DNA of 64,000 nt. It comes from Frondihabitans sp. PAMC 28766. GTDB lineage: Bacteria; Actinomycetota; Actinomycetes; Actinomycetales; Microbacteriaceae. The stretch lies in contig NZ_CP014513.1 in assembly GCF_001577365.1 (NCBI RefSeq), positions 4,154,001 to 4,218,000 on the forward strand, given 5' to 3'. Shown here piece after piece: positions 36,782 through 46,165 of the stretch. Position numbers and translations under genes: made by a program. Numbering within the stretch: the first letter of the stretch is position 1; every line of letters begins with the position of its first letter. A model generated the notes under the pieces. That model saw only the letters and a program-made list of their open reading frames with translations. It was not told where the DNA came from and did no database searches.

Positions 36782-37741
36782 CTACGCCTCCGGCTTCGGC
36801 GGCAGGTTCGCGGCGATGACGCGGTCGACCTTGGCCGCGTACACCCTCTGGTCGACGCCACCCGCCTCGAGCACCCCGAGGTCGCTCTTCGTGACGCGCT
36901 GCTGCTGCCGGTAGTCGGCGGCGTAGAGAGCCGCCCGGTAGCCGGTCGACGTCATGCACGTGGCGTCCTGCACCGCCACGCTCTTCTCACCGGCGCTCAC
37001 GTGCGCCGTCGGCAGCCCCACCGCGAACCCGTTCGCCACCGAGGGCGACGGCATCAGCGCCGGCGACTCCGGCAGGTCTCGGACGCGGGCCGGTGCCATG
37101 CAGGTGCGCCAGGCCCTCTCTCGAGAGACGACGGCAGGATCACGACGCGCGTCTCGCAGGGCCCGGTTCGCCAGCGTCACCGCGAGAGCGTTCGCCACCT
37201 GCGCCCTGCCCGACAGCGGGGCGATCGAGAGCTCGGTCTCGCGCACCTGCGTCAGGCACGAGTCCGCGACCCTCTGCTGCGCACCCGTCAGCGGCGGCCG
37301 CGCGAGGTAGGCCGCCCAGAGCCCGCTCGAGAGCGTGTCGGTCGGCACCCGGTGGTAGCCGACCGCCTTCGCCGTGCCCACGGTGAGGGGCCGCACGACC
37401 GAGTCCTGGCCGAGGCCGGCGTCTTCGGCGTCGCCGAATCCGTGCACGCCGATCGATGTGACGTCGCGCCACGGCACGTCCATCCGGACACCCTGGGCGG
37501 CCGCGCACTTCGACTGCAGCAGCAGCTCGGCGTAGTGCTCCTGGTCGTCGTTCACGACGAGGTAGCGATCGAGCGGCATGCTCCACGACGACACGTCTTT
37601 CGTCGGCAGGTGCGGCAGCGCCTGGTCGGCCGGCTCGGGGATGTTCGAGACGGCGATGGCGGCCGTGCCGGCCACGACGACCACGAGGGCGGCGAGCTTG
37701 GCGACCCACTGGCGGCCGAGGAAGGCGGACGGGTGCTTCAT
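36782..37741 (-). CDS. Membrane-anchored protein of unknown function in a two-component operon
   Basis: 319 aa. An N-terminal TM/signal-anchor (WVAKLAALVVVVAGTAAIAV) precedes an extracytoplasmic domain with about four Cys (QSKCAAAQG, ADSCLTQV, AWRTCMAP, DATCMTSTG). The spacing suits two disulfides. The start overlaps the response-regulator stop (ATGA), so it is made with the two-component system, perhaps as a sensor accessory or its output. No family recognised. Confidence 0.65.
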   Translation of the reverse strand: MKHPSAFLGRQWVAKLAALVVVVAGTAAIAVSNIPEPADQALPHLPTKDVSSWSMPLDRYLVVNDDQEHYAELLLQSKCAAAQGVRMDVPWRDVTSIGVHGFGDAEDAGLGQDSVVRPLTVGTAKAVGYHRVPTDTLSSGLWAAYLARPPLTGAQQRVADSCLTQVRETELSIAPLSGRAQVANALAVTLANRALRDARRDPAVVSRERAWRTCMAPARVRDLPESPALMPSPSVANGFAVGLPTAHVSAGEKSVAVQDATCMTSTGYRAALYAADYRQQQRVTKSDLGVLEAGGVDQRVYAAKVDRVIAANLPPKPEA

Positions 37742-38436
37742 TTCGCTCCTTCGGCGGCCTGGTCGACCAGGGCGTTCTCGTAGGCGAAGACGACCACCTG
37801 GATGCGGCTGCGCAGGCCGAGCTTCAGCAGCACGGCACGGACGTGGCTCTTGACCGTGGCCTCCGAGACGACCAGCTCTGCCGCGATCTCGGCGTTGCTG
37901 AGGCCCCGCGAGACGAGCGCGAACATCTCGCGCTCCTTCGCCGTCAGGCTTTCGAGCGGATCCGGTCGCTCGGGGGCCTGCGGGTCGGCGTGGGCGCGCA
38001 CCAGTTCGATCGCATCCGCCTCAGTCGGTGCGGGCGCCCCCGTGACGGCCGCCCGGATCGCGGCCAGCACGACCTCGGGCGAGGCGTCCTTCGTGAGGAA
38101 GGAGTGCGCGCCGGCCTGGAAGGCGGCGTACACGGCCTCGTCCTTCTTGATCGTGGTGAGCACGACGACACGAGGAACGGCGTCGACGGGGAGGACGCCG
38201 GTCGATTCGGCCTCGCTGATGAGGCGCGTGGCCTCGATCCCGTTGACCACCGGCATCCTGATGTCCATCAGCACCACGTCGGGAGCGACGCGCGCCACGA
38301 GCTCGACCGCTTCGCGGCCGTCGAGCGCCGTGCCGACGCACTCGAGGTCGGGCTGCGACTCGATGAGCATGCTCATGCCCGAGGCGAACAGGCGCTGGTC
38401 GTCGACCACGACGACCCGGGTCGTCGAATCAGGCAT
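37738..38436 (-). CDS. NarL/LuxR-type response regulator
   Basis: 232 aa. The receiver domain has acidic residues in RVVVVDDQRLF, phospho-Asp at about 56 (VLMDIRMPVVNGIEATR) and Lys in FLTKDASPE. A LuxR HTH is at about 165-225 (LTAKEREMFALVSRGLSNAE and SEATVKSHVRAVLLKLGL). It overlaps the kinase gene by 8 bp, so the two form a pair. Targets unknown; the CCC-N6-GGG sites are one possibility (speculative). Confidence 0.92.
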   Translation of the reverse strand: MPDSTTRVVVVDDQRLFASGMSMLIESQPDLECVGTALDGREAVELVARVAPDVVLMDIRMPVVNGIEATRLISEAESTGVLPVDAVPRVVVLTTIKKDEAVYAAFQAGAHSFLTKDASPEVVLAAIRAAVTGAPAPTEADAIELVRAHADPQAPERPDPLESLTAKEREMFALVSRGLSNAEIAAELVVSEATVKSHVRAVLLKLGLRSRIQVVVFAYENALVDQAAEGAK

Positions 38437-39796
38437 TCTGCACCCCGCCTCGCGCCGATGGCACGAACGCGGTCACCACGAACGCCGACTCTCCGGTCTT
38501 GCCGACCGGCGCGGCCCGCAGCCAGCCACCCGCCAGCCGAGCGCGCTCCTTCATGCCCGCGATGCCGGCGCCCGGGCCCACCCCGTCGACCAGGGGCTGG
38601 TCGCCGCTCGACGACACGTGCACGCTCACCCCCGACTCGGCGCTCGCGAGGTCGACGGTCACGCGAGACGTCGAGCCGGAGTGCTTGAGCGCGTTGGTCA
38701 GGCTCTCCTGCACGATGCGGTAGACCGCCACCTGCTGCGCGTCGGTGAGGGCGATCCGCTCGTCTCCCGACAGCTCGAGGTCGATCGACATGCCGAGAGA
38801 ACGCATCTGCTCGACGAGGTCGGGCACGTCGGCCAGCGTCGCGCGCGGCAGGATCACGTCGTCGACCGTCTGGATGCGCTCGACGAGGCCCCGCACGTCG
38901 ACGAGAGCCGTGCGCGCGACCTCGGCGACGGTCTCGAGCGTCTGCGCTTCCAAGGACCGGGCCTCCACGGACCGGGCCTCCACGGACCGGGCCTCCATCG
39001 ATCCTGCCGCCGGTAGGCCTGCCCCCGCGGGCCCCGCCCCCGCGGGCCCGGCGGTACCACCGGGGCGGCTCGCGGCGAGCGCGACGGCGCCCTGCGCCTG
39101 CGACACGATCACGGCGAGAGAGTGGGCCAGCGAGTCGTGGACGTCTCTCGAGATGCGCGCACGGTCGTCGGCGATCCGGAGGTCGAGGCCCGCCCGGGCG
39201 AGCTGCGTGTCGACACGCTCGACGTCCCGCTCGACCACGGCGATGAACGACGAGACCGCGATGCCGATCAGCCACGCCGCCAGGCCGACGGCGAGGGCAG
39301 CGAGCGCGAGCGTCTCGGCGTCGCGCCGCGGGCTGTCGATCAGGGGGCCGTCGCCCACCCACGAGCCCCAGCGGTACGGCCGCGCGTCGGTGGGGAAGGC
39401 GGTCACGAACGCGAACAGCAGCGACGAGGCCACGACCACCGGCACGGCGAGCCAGCGCGTGAGCCCGCGCGCGAACAGGCCGACGAAGAAGACCACGAAG
39501 GCGATCGCCAGCGACGCGGGCCAAGTGGTGTCGTCGGTCGGCGCCACGAGGCCTAGGGCCTGCAGCGCGCCGATCGCAAGAACGAGGCCCATCGCCGTGC
39601 GCGGCATCCACGTCGACAGGCCGAGGGCCACCGCGAAGAGCGCGAACAGCACGATGTTCGGGGGCGAGTGGCGGCCCACCTCGGCGATGTTCCAGAGCAC
39701 CAGGTAGACGGCGGCTGCCACGGGGGCGGCGGCGACACTCGTGATCCGCAAGACCAGCAGCGTCGTCGCGCCGAACAGGCGGGGCGAGTTGTCCAT
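38429..39796 (-). CDS. HisKA_3 sensor histidine kinase with repeat insertion
   Basis: 455 aa. About six TM helices in residues 1-185. DHp phospho-His in RISRDVHDSLAHSLAVIV (about 220), then a HATPase domain with NALKHSGSTSRVTV and GAGIAGMKERARLAGG. Between the two DHp helices lies an unusual insert of about 40 residues, with PAGAGPAGAG and repeats of SVEAR, where the family normally has a short loop. The ATG follows CTACCGTCGAAGC, so transcription may be nearly leaderless. Partner of the LuxR-type regulator downstream. Confidence 0.9.
   Translation of the reverse strand: MDNSPRLFGATTLLVLRITSVAAAPVAAAVYLVLWNIAEVGRHSPPNIVLFALFAVALGLSTWMPRTAMGLVLAIGALQALGLVAPTDDTTWPASLAIAFVVFFVGLFARGLTRWLAVPVVVASSLLFAFVTAFPTDARPYRWGSWVGDGPLIDSPRRDAETLALAALAVGLAAWLIGIAVSSFIAVVERDVERVDTQLARAGLDLRIADDRARISRDVHDSLAHSLAVIVSQAQGAVALAASRPGGTAGPAGAGPAGAGLPAAGSMEARSVEARSVEARSLEAQTLETVAEVARTALVDVRGLVERIQTVDDVILPRATLADVPDLVEQMRSLGMSIDLELSGDERIALTDAQQVAVYRIVQESLTNALKHSGSTSRVTVDLASAESGVSVHVSSSGDQPLVDGVGPGAGIAGMKERARLAGGWLRAAPVGKTGESAFVVTAFVPSARGGVQNA
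38954..38998. repeat. 15-bp tandem repeat within the kinase gene
   Basis: Three in-frame copies of GGACCGGGCCTCCAC encode SVEAR repeats in the DHp loop. Next to it are two copies of a CCCGCGGGCCC block (about 39020-39050) encoding PAGAG. Length variation by slippage would keep the frame. Confidence 0.7.
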
Positions 39797-39797
39797 G

Positions 39798-39946
39798 CTT
39801 CGACGGTAGAGGCGACCGGGGCCGAGAAGGCGCCCCGGGGCCGCTTTTCATCCCTGATGATGAGACACCTCCAGGGCCTGCCCCCTCTCCGGGGGTTCCC
39901 ACCTCTGGGGACTGTGCTCGGGCCGCCCCAGAACCTACCGTCGAAG
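39798..39946. promoter_or_regulatory. Divergent control region of kinase and S53 peptidase genes
   Basis: CTTCGACGGTAG (39798-39809) and CTACCGTCGAAG (39935-39946) are a perfect 12-bp inverted repeat, one next to each gene. Each holds a TACCGT that could be a -10 box. On the peptidase side are two CCC-N6-GGG sites (39881-39895 and 39898-39910), centred about 60 and 44 bases before the likely start. Confidence 0.5.
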
Positions 39947-39991
39947 GCGAGGGGGTCGTCCCGTCACATCTTCTGAGGGGAAGACCTGCCG

Positions 39992-42031
39992 ATGCAGCAC
40001 GCACGCGCCACGAATGCCACGAGAGCCAGTCGACGACGTCGGGCGGTGGCCGCGATCGCGGTCGCGGCTCTCTCGGTCGCCGGCGTCGGGGCGCTGGGTG
40101 CCGCACAGGCATCCGCCGCGACCCCTCGCGTCACGTTCGCGAGCGCCGTGCCGACCTGGGCCAAGAAGGCCGCCGTGACGACTGCCACCTCACCGACCAC
40201 TGTCGTCGAGGGCGAGGTGTTCCTCCCCCTGCAGGACGAGGCCGGCGCCGAAGCTCTCGCGTCGTCTGTGTCGAACCCCAAGAGCTCGCAATACCGCCAG
40301 TACCTCAGCCCTTCTGACTGGATCACCCGGTTCGCGCCGACGCAGGCCTCGTTCGACAGCGAGAGGGACATGCTCACCGGGTCGTCGTCGAATCCCACCG
40401 GCATCACCATCACCGGCTCCCCGGCGAGCCGTCAATACATCGTCTTCCGCGGCACCGTCAAGGCAGTCGACGCGCTCTTCGACACGTCTCTCGCCACGTA
40501 CGACGTGCAGGGGCATCACCTGATCGCACCGTCGCGTGTCCCGTCGCTGCCCACCGCGCAGGCGGCACACATCTCCGGGATCGTGCTCGACCAGGGGCGA
40601 CTGCTCACCCGCCCCCAGAACGTCGGCCAGAACTCGATCCAGACGGTCGGCGGCTCGCCGAGGAGCCTGCAGTCGCTCGTGGCCCCGAGCAGCGTCACCG
40701 TCAAGGCGCCCTGCTCGACCTACTCCGGTCAGCGGTCGGTGACGATCCCCACCGCCTGGGGCCAGACCCACGCGGGCACCGTCAACTGCGGGTACACCCC
40801 CAAGCAGATCCGCCAGGCATACGGGCAGTCCGCGACCGCCGGCGCAGGTCAGACGGTCGCCATCATCGACGCCTACGACTCGCCGACCACCGTCACCGAT
40901 GTCAACACCTACTCGCGCAGCAAGGGCGAGCCTCTCCTCACTTCGACCCAGTACCGAGACGTGTCGGTGTCGAAGTCGGCGTTCACCGACGAGGCCTCCT
41001 GCGGTTACCCGAGCGGGTGGCAGGTCGAGCAGACCCTCGACGTCGAGGCGGTCCACGCGATCGCGCCCTCCGCGGGAATCCTGTACGCCGGCGCCGGCGA
41101 CTGCGGCGCAGGCACTGACCTCGCGCTGTCCACGATCCTCGACCAGGGGCTGGCGAACGTCGTCAGCAACAGCTACGGCGGCACCGGCGAGCCGACAGGC
41201 CAGGGCGCCCAGGCCTATATCGACGGCGAGGTCAACCTCCAGCTGCAGGCCGCGGCCGAGGGGATCGGCCTCTACTTCGCCAGCGGTGACGACGGCGACG
41301 AGAAGGCCGACCTCGGCTATGCGTCGGCGAACTTCCCGGCCTCGTCTCCGTGGGTCACCTCGGTCGGCGGCACGAGCCTCGGCATCTCGAGTACCGGTCA
41401 GCGCGCCTTCGAACTGGGCTGGGGCGACGTGCTCGACCCGATCGTCACGACGAAAGCCGCCCCCAAGGCGCACTATCAGACGACGCTTCCCGGCAGTCTC
41501 TTCTCCGGGGGGTCCGGTGGCGGGTGGAGCAAAGTCTTCAAGCGGTCGAGCCTGCCCGTCGACTACCAGGCCTCGGCCGTCAACGTCAAGACGGCGTCCG
41601 ACTACCGCGTCGGGCCCGACATCTCGGCGCTCGCCGATCCGTTCACCGGCCTCAGCATCGGCTACCACCCGATCACGAACAACTCGACCCTCGCGACCGG
41701 CGCCTGGTCATCCAGCGTCGCCGGCGGCACGTCGCTGGCCACACCGCTCGTCGCCGGTCTGATGGCGACCGTGCAGCAGCGCACCGGTGCCCATGTCGGA
41801 TTCGCCAACCCGATCCTCTACTCTCTGTACCGGTCGGCGCCGAAGACGTTTTTCGACGTGAAGACCCCCACCGGCCACCCGAGGCTGGTCTACTCGACCT
41901 CGTCGGCGAGCTACCTGGTCACGCTGAACGACGATGGCAGCTATCACACCGCAAACGGCTTCGACTACGTCACCGGCCTCGGCGTTCTCAACATGTCGAG
42001 CATCGCCGGCTTCGCCACCCCCGCCAGCTGA
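39992..42031 (+). CDS. S53 (sedolisin/kumamolisin) serine-carboxyl peptidase
   Basis: 679 aa. Signal peptide AVAAIAVAALSVAGVGALGA. A pro-kumamolisin domain follows (about 60-210, NPKSSQYRQYLSPSDWITRF). The catalytic domain carries Glu and Asp in WQVEQTLDVEAVHAIAP (about 346 and 350), oxyanion Asp in FASGDDGDE (about 430) and Ser in AGGTSLATPLVAG (about 578). A Ca-binding region closes the domain near GFDYVTGLGVL. Family enzymes are secreted endopeptidases with low pH optimum. Ribosome site GAGGGGAAG. Divergent from the two-component operon. Confidence 0.92.
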   Translation: MQHARATNATRASRRRRAVAAIAVAALSVAGVGALGAAQASAATPRVTFASAVPTWAKKAAVTTATSPTTVVEGEVFLPLQDEAGAEALASSVSNPKSSQYRQYLSPSDWITRFAPTQASFDSERDMLTGSSSNPTGITITGSPASRQYIVFRGTVKAVDALFDTSLATYDVQGHHLIAPSRVPSLPTAQAAHISGIVLDQGRLLTRPQNVGQNSIQTVGGSPRSLQSLVAPSSVTVKAPCSTYSGQRSVTIPTAWGQTHAGTVNCGYTPKQIRQAYGQSATAGAGQTVAIIDAYDSPTTVTDVNTYSRSKGEPLLTSTQYRDVSVSKSAFTDEASCGYPSGWQVEQTLDVEAVHAIAPSAGILYAGAGDCGAGTDLALSTILDQGLANVVSNSYGGTGEPTGQGAQAYIDGEVNLQLQAAAEGIGLYFASGDDGDEKADLGYASANFPASSPWVTSVGGTSLGISSTGQRAFELGWGDVLDPIVTTKAAPKAHYQTTLPGSLFSGGSGGGWSKVFKRSSLPVDYQASAVNVKTASDYRVGPDISALADPFTGLSIGYHPITNNSTLATGAWSSSVAGGTSLATPLVAGLMATVQQRTGAHVGFANPILYSLYRSAPKTFFDVKTPTGHPRLVYSTSSASYLVTLNDDGSYHTANGFDYVTGLGVLNMSSIAGFATPAS

Positions 42032-42055
42032 CCCCCCCCCCCCGAACTGGGGTCA
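42029..42055 (+). terminator. Hairpin at S53 stop codon with 12-C run
   Basis: TGACCCC (42029-42035, including the stop) pairs with GGGGTCA (42049-42055) around a run that totals 12 C. It also fits CCCC-CGAACT-GGGG. A homopolymer this long is notable in a sequence that seems to lose bases from shorter runs. Confidence 0.5.
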
Positions 42056-42273
42056 TCGGAGCGCCCACCGGGCAAGGGCTCGACTCCGAAGTGAATTCGA
42101 ATCGGCGACGCGCATTTCGGGTCTGCGTCGCCCTCTCACCCCGCCGCTCGCGGGGCCGTGCGCGGTCGGGAAGCCGCCTCGGCCCCGCGAGCGCTTTGCA
42201 TCATGCGCCCGTTGTTTTTCATGACTGCACCTTTTCACTTGCGTAAGTTTGCAGTCCGGGCAATAATCGAGGC

Positions 42274-42905
42274 ATGGTGACCGAACCCCTCGGCTTGCGC
42301 GATCGCAAGCGCGAAGAGACGCGCCGGCGTCTCGAGTCGGCGGCCGTCACGCTCGTCCTCCGCGACGGCCTCGAGCACGCCACGGTCGACTCGATCAGCT
42401 CGACTGCCGACGTCTCGTCGCGCACGTTCTTCAACTACTTCGACAGCAAAGAAGACGCGATCCTGGGGATCCACGACATCGAGCTCACGCCCGGGGTCGT
42501 CACCGAGCACATCATGCGCAACGACGGGGTCGACGCGGTCGAGTCGACCGTGATCCTGCTGCTGTCTCTGATCAGCCCGTCAATCGAGGGCAAGGCCCTG
42601 CACCAGCAGCGCCACGAGGTGCTGAAGCGGCACCCGCAGCTCTTCGGCCGCCACGTCGCCCAGATGACGCGCATGATCGACACCCTCACCGATGCCGTGA
42701 GCGCCATCCTCGAGCACGATGCGACGGGGCTCGGCTCGAACCGGGCCGAGGCCGAAGTGCTGCTCAGCCTCTGCGGAGGCGCCGTCCGCAGCTCGGTCAA
42801 AGAATGGGTCGCCCTCGACCCGGCCGAGCCCGTCGAGCGCATCCAGCCCGAGCGACCGGTCTCGTCCGCTCGGTTCTCGCGCGCATCTCTCAGCCGGTCG
42901 CCTGA
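42274..42905 (+). CDS. TetR-family regulator (probable frameshift near 42833)
   Basis: About 210 aa. HTH at about 15-60 (ESAAVTLVLRDGLEHATVDS, then ADVSSRTFFNYFDSKEDAI). The ligand domain has LLSLCGGAVRSSVKEW. Read straight through, the frame runs into Arg/Pro-rich nonsense for 130 residues. Restoring one C at about 42833 gives a short natural ending (ATGLVRSVLARISQPVA) and a normal TetR length. The target is unknown; no transporter is adjacent on the opposite strand. Upstream ACTTGCGTAAGT (42238-42249) is a possible half-symmetric operator. Confidence 0.75.
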
Positions 42906-42982
42906 ACGAAGCGCCCGGGTCACTCGGGTGTCCTCTGTTTTGCCCACTGGTCGAGCGCGGCCGTACCGTGCACACTGTCGGG

Positions 42983-43273
42983 ATGCCCGACCGTCGACCT
43001 CCCGCATCCGGCCCGTCCGATCGTCCGCCATTCCAGACCCTGCTTGCCGTGCTCTCGGCGGCGTCGGCGCTGGTGCTCGTGGTCGGCGTGGTGCGAGCGC
43101 TCATGACGGGACAGTCGTCGCCGCTGCTCATCGCAGTCGCGGTCGTGCTGGCCGCGAGCCTCATGCTGATCCGGTCGCTGCGGCGCACCGCCGTCCCGCG
43201 CCGGAGCACAGGATCCGACGGACGTCGCCGCCCGGTCAGCGAGCGCACCCGCCCTCCGCTGGCACGCGACTGA
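42983..43273 (+). CDS. Small membrane protein, two TM helices
   Basis: 96 aa. Two hydrophobic helices (LLAVLSAASALVLVVGVV and PLLIAVAVVLAASLMLI) between a Pro/Arg-rich N-terminus and a basic tail. The ATG at 42983 opens a frame with normal G/C third positions. No family recognised; such small proteins are common in actinomycetes. Confidence 0.55.
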   Translation: MPDRRPPASGPSDRPPFQTLLAVLSAASALVLVVGVVRALMTGQSSPLLIAVAVVLAASLMLIRSLRRTAVPRRSTGSDGRRRPVSERTRPPLARD

Positions 43274-43297
43274 GCGGAAGCCCTGTGGACCCTCGGG

Positions 43298-43867
43298 TCA
43301 GCTCATGACCTGGGCGAGCACCGGAGGCCTGCGCCTGCGACTCTGTCGCACCGAGCTCGGTGTCGGCCCCAGCACTCGCCGGACGGCCGGCGAGACGATG
43401 GTGCGGCGTCGGCCGAGCGGTGTGCGCCAGGTGAGGACGGTGCGCGGCGCGACCGGGACGGCGCGCGAGCGGGACGCCTCGAGAGCGCTCGTCCACGAGC
43501 GCTTGGTGGAGAAGACGGTCTGGCCGTAAGCCTCCACCTCGCCGAGGCGATGGGTGCCGACGACGTCCCCGTCGATGTCGAGGAGCTCGACGTGGACGCC
43601 CTTCACCGGCTCTGCCGAGTGGTTCTCGATGTGGACGTCGTAGGCGACGTAGCCCTTCTTGAACGAGGTCGGCGGCAGGTGCTCGTGGGTGCGCTTGTCG
43701 AGGTAGTTGCTGTAGACGGTGACGCTGAGGGGCGCCTCCTGCGTGCGGACGACGGGGACCGACGCATCCTCCTGCTTGCGGATCGAGCGGGCGGTGAGCC
43801 CGAGCACGACGGCGACAGGGGTTCCGACGACGACGGCGCCGAGCGTTTTGATGATCGGCGAAACCAT
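43298..43867 (-). CDS. Membrane-anchored protein of unknown function
   Basis: 189 aa. An N-terminal hydrophobic segment (IIKTLGAVVVGTPVAVVLGL) precedes a beta-rich region (LSVTVYSNYLDKRTHEHLPP and AYDVHIENHSAEPVKGVHVE), like an immunoglobulin/FN3-type fold, and an Arg-rich tail. The tail may be read out of frame after a lost base near 43400; this is uncertain. Divergent from the KAS II gene. Confidence 0.5.
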   Translation of the reverse strand: MVSPIIKTLGAVVVGTPVAVVLGLTARSIRKQEDASVPVVRTQEAPLSVTVYSNYLDKRTHEHLPPTSFKKGYVAYDVHIENHSAEPVKGVHVELLDIDGDVVGTHRLGEVEAYGQTVFSTKRSWTSALEASRSRAVPVAPRTVLTWRTPLGRRRTIVSPAVRRVLGPTPSSVRQSRRRRPPVLAQVMS

Positions 43868-44085
43868 TAGAGGATTCCTCGCGAAGAAATGTCCATACGT
43901 CGATTTTGCACCCGATCGACGCTGCCGTCGCCCATTCCGGGCGATGTTGACTCGTCATCGAGCCATCGGCAACCACAAATCGAGGGTCGGTTTGTTGGAC
44001 GACTCCGCCCCGGTCGGCCGTGCCTGCCCAGTGCAAACTGGTAGCGGCTCGAACGCAATCCGCACCATCTCTAGGAGACCCACGC
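43868..44085. other. Divergent intergenic region before KAS II gene
   Basis: 218 bases with the ribosome site AGGAG (44073-44077) of the KAS II gene. It is less GC-rich than its surroundings. No confident promoter, repeat or RNA gene was seen. Confidence 0.4.
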
Positions 44086-45326
44086 ATGAAGCCCCTGCAG
44101 AATCGCACTGTCGCCGTGACCGGCATCGGCGTCGTCACGCCCAGCGGCATCGGTGTCGACGCGTTCTGGAAGAGCCTCTTCGAACCGGCCGCGCACGTCA
44201 ACGTCCGCCGGGTCGACCTGGACACCCTCGATGCGCGACGACTGATGTCGCATAAGAACAACAAGAATGCCGACAACGTCACACGCATGGCCATCGTCGC
44301 CGCGGACGAGGCGCTGCGCGACGCCGGGCTCGTGAAGGTCGACGCCGACGCGCCCTACCCGGCCGAGTCCGACACCGGCGAGCTCATCGACGGGATCGAC
44401 CACGACCGCGTGGCCGTGTCGCTCGGCACCGGCATGGGCGGCGTGCAGACCCTCGCCGAGCAGATCCTCATCCTCGACAAGAAGGGCGAGCGCCTCGTCT
44501 CGCCACACACCGTGCCGATGGTCATGCCGAACGCCCCGGCCGGCGCCCTCAGCATCCGCTACGGCCTGCGCGGCGTCGCCACCACGATCTCCACGGCCTG
44601 CGCGGCCGGCACGGACGGCATCGCCGCCGGGGCTCGTCTGATCGCCCACGGCACGGCCGACCTCGTCATCGCCGGGGTACCGACTCAAGCCTCACCCCGG
44701 TCTGCATCGCCGGCTTCGCCAACATGCGCGCCCTCTCCAAGACCGGCTTCTCGCGCCCCTTCGACCGCGACCGCGACGGCCTGGCTGCTGCCGAGGCGGC
44801 CGGCATGCTCATCCTCGAGCCTCTCGAGGCGGCGCAGGCCCGCGGCGCCCACGTCTACATGACGATCGACGGGGCCGCCTCGACGGCTGACGCCTACCAC
44901 GTGACCGCGCCCGCACCGCACGGGACGGGCGCCGAGCGCACGATGAGGCTCGCCCTCGACGACGCAGGCCTCGCCCCCGACCAGATCGCACACGTCAACG
45001 CGCACGGTACCTCGACCAGCCTCAACGACCACGCCGAGAGCGAGGCCGTCGAGCGCGTGTTCGCAGGGTCCTCGCCCATCGTCACGAGCATCAAGGGCGT
45101 CACCGGCCACTCGTTCGGCGCCGCCGGCGCGGTCGAGGCCGTCTCGGTCGCGCTCACCATCAAGCACAAGACCGTGCCGCCGACCATCGGCCTCGTCAAC
45201 CAGGACGACGACATCCACCTCGACATCCCCACCGAGGCCCGACCGTGGACGCCCGGCCCGGTGATGTCGAACAGCTTCGGTTTCGGCGGCCACAACGGCA
45301 CTCTGGTGTTCTCGCCCGTCGACTGA
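44086..45326 (+). CDS. fabF: Beta-ketoacyl-ACP synthase II (frameshift near 44677)
   Basis: 413 aa after repair, typical KAS II length. Active-site Cys in ISTACAAGTDG (about 172), His in VNAHGTSTSLND and His in GVTGHSFGAAGAVEA; NSFGFGGHNGTL near the end. One G restored in GCCGGGGTACC (about 44677) gives the canonical AGGTDSSLTPVCIAGFANM. It condenses acyl-ACP with malonyl-ACP in fatty-acid elongation. No other fatty-acid gene is adjacent, so this is either a lone second copy or a displaced housekeeping gene. Confidence 0.88.
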
Positions 45327-45399
45327 CCTTGATCCGACCGGATGTGCGCGGCGTGCCGCGGACAGCGCCAGGGCTGAGCGCCGCTCGACTCTAAGCTCG

Positions 45400-46104
45400 A
45401 TGTTCGTGACCCACTACACCCGGCGGTTCAGCGCCGAGCATCGATGGCCGTCGGTGGTGGCAGTGCTCGTCGCAGTCGCACTCGTGGTCACGCTGCCGGC
45501 CACGGTGCATCCGCACCTGCGTCTGGCCATCGCGGGCGTCGAGCTCCTGGGGCTCGTGGTGCTCGTGGCCGTCAACCCCGTGCACCTGACGCGCGAGCCG
45601 CGCTGGAGCCGTGTCCTCGCGCGAGGCGAGTCCATCCTCCTCGTGCTCGCCGCCCTGGCGTCGATCGCCGGAACAATCGTGCTGCTCGCCCACGGCGACG
45701 ACGACGACGGGCCGCGACTGCTGCTGGCAGCCCTGCAGGCCTGGGTCGCACTGGTGATCAGCTTCGCCGTGCTGGCCTGGCACCTCGACCGGGGCGGCCC
45801 CGTCCACCGGCGCGACGACTCGGAGGCGGGCGGCCTGCAGGGCCTCCGTATCGACCTCCGCTTCGCGCAGGACGAAGCGCCCACTGGCTCCCGCCGCGCC
45901 GGGCCGCACCCCGGCTCGGTCCGTTCGTGGGCGCCGACCTTCACCGACTACCTGCTGTTCTCGCTCACCGCTGCCACGGCGGTGGTGCCCGGGCAGACGG
46001 TGCCGCTGTCGACTCGGGCGAAGTTGCTGTGCGCCCTCGAGTCGTTCGCCGGCTACGTGCTGATCGGCATGGTCATTGCGCGAGCGGTCGCTCTGCTGGC
46101 CTGA
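45400..46104 (+). CDS. Integral membrane protein, DUF1345-like
   Basis: 234 aa, about five TM helices (WPSVVAVLVAVALVVTLPA, LAIAGVELLGLVVLVAV, ILLVLAALASIAGTIVLL, ALVISFAVLAWHL, and a last one in GYVLIGMVIARAVALL). FTDYLLFSLTAATAVVPGQT followed by LSTRAKLLCALES resembles the C-terminal part of DUF1345-type proteins found widely in actinomycetes. Function unknown. Confidence 0.6.
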   Translation: MFVTHYTRRFSAEHRWPSVVAVLVAVALVVTLPATVHPHLRLAIAGVELLGLVVLVAVNPVHLTREPRWSRVLARGESILLVLAALASIAGTIVLLAHGDDDDGPRLLLAALQAWVALVISFAVLAWHLDRGGPVHRRDDSEAGGLQGLRIDLRFAQDEAPTGSRRAGPHPGSVRSWAPTFTDYLLFSLTAATAVVPGQTVPLSTRAKLLCALESFAGYVLIGMVIARAVALLA

Positions 46105-46165
46105 CGCCCACTCGAGCCTCACCCAAGATGGTTCGGGGCTCGAACTATCGGCGTAGAGTGGGGGC

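Noticed and set aside
42905..43308. Extension of the TetR frame to 344 residues
   Set aside because: The added part is Arg/Pro/Ser nonsense; a single missing base gives a normal TetR end and uncovers a separate small membrane-protein gene.
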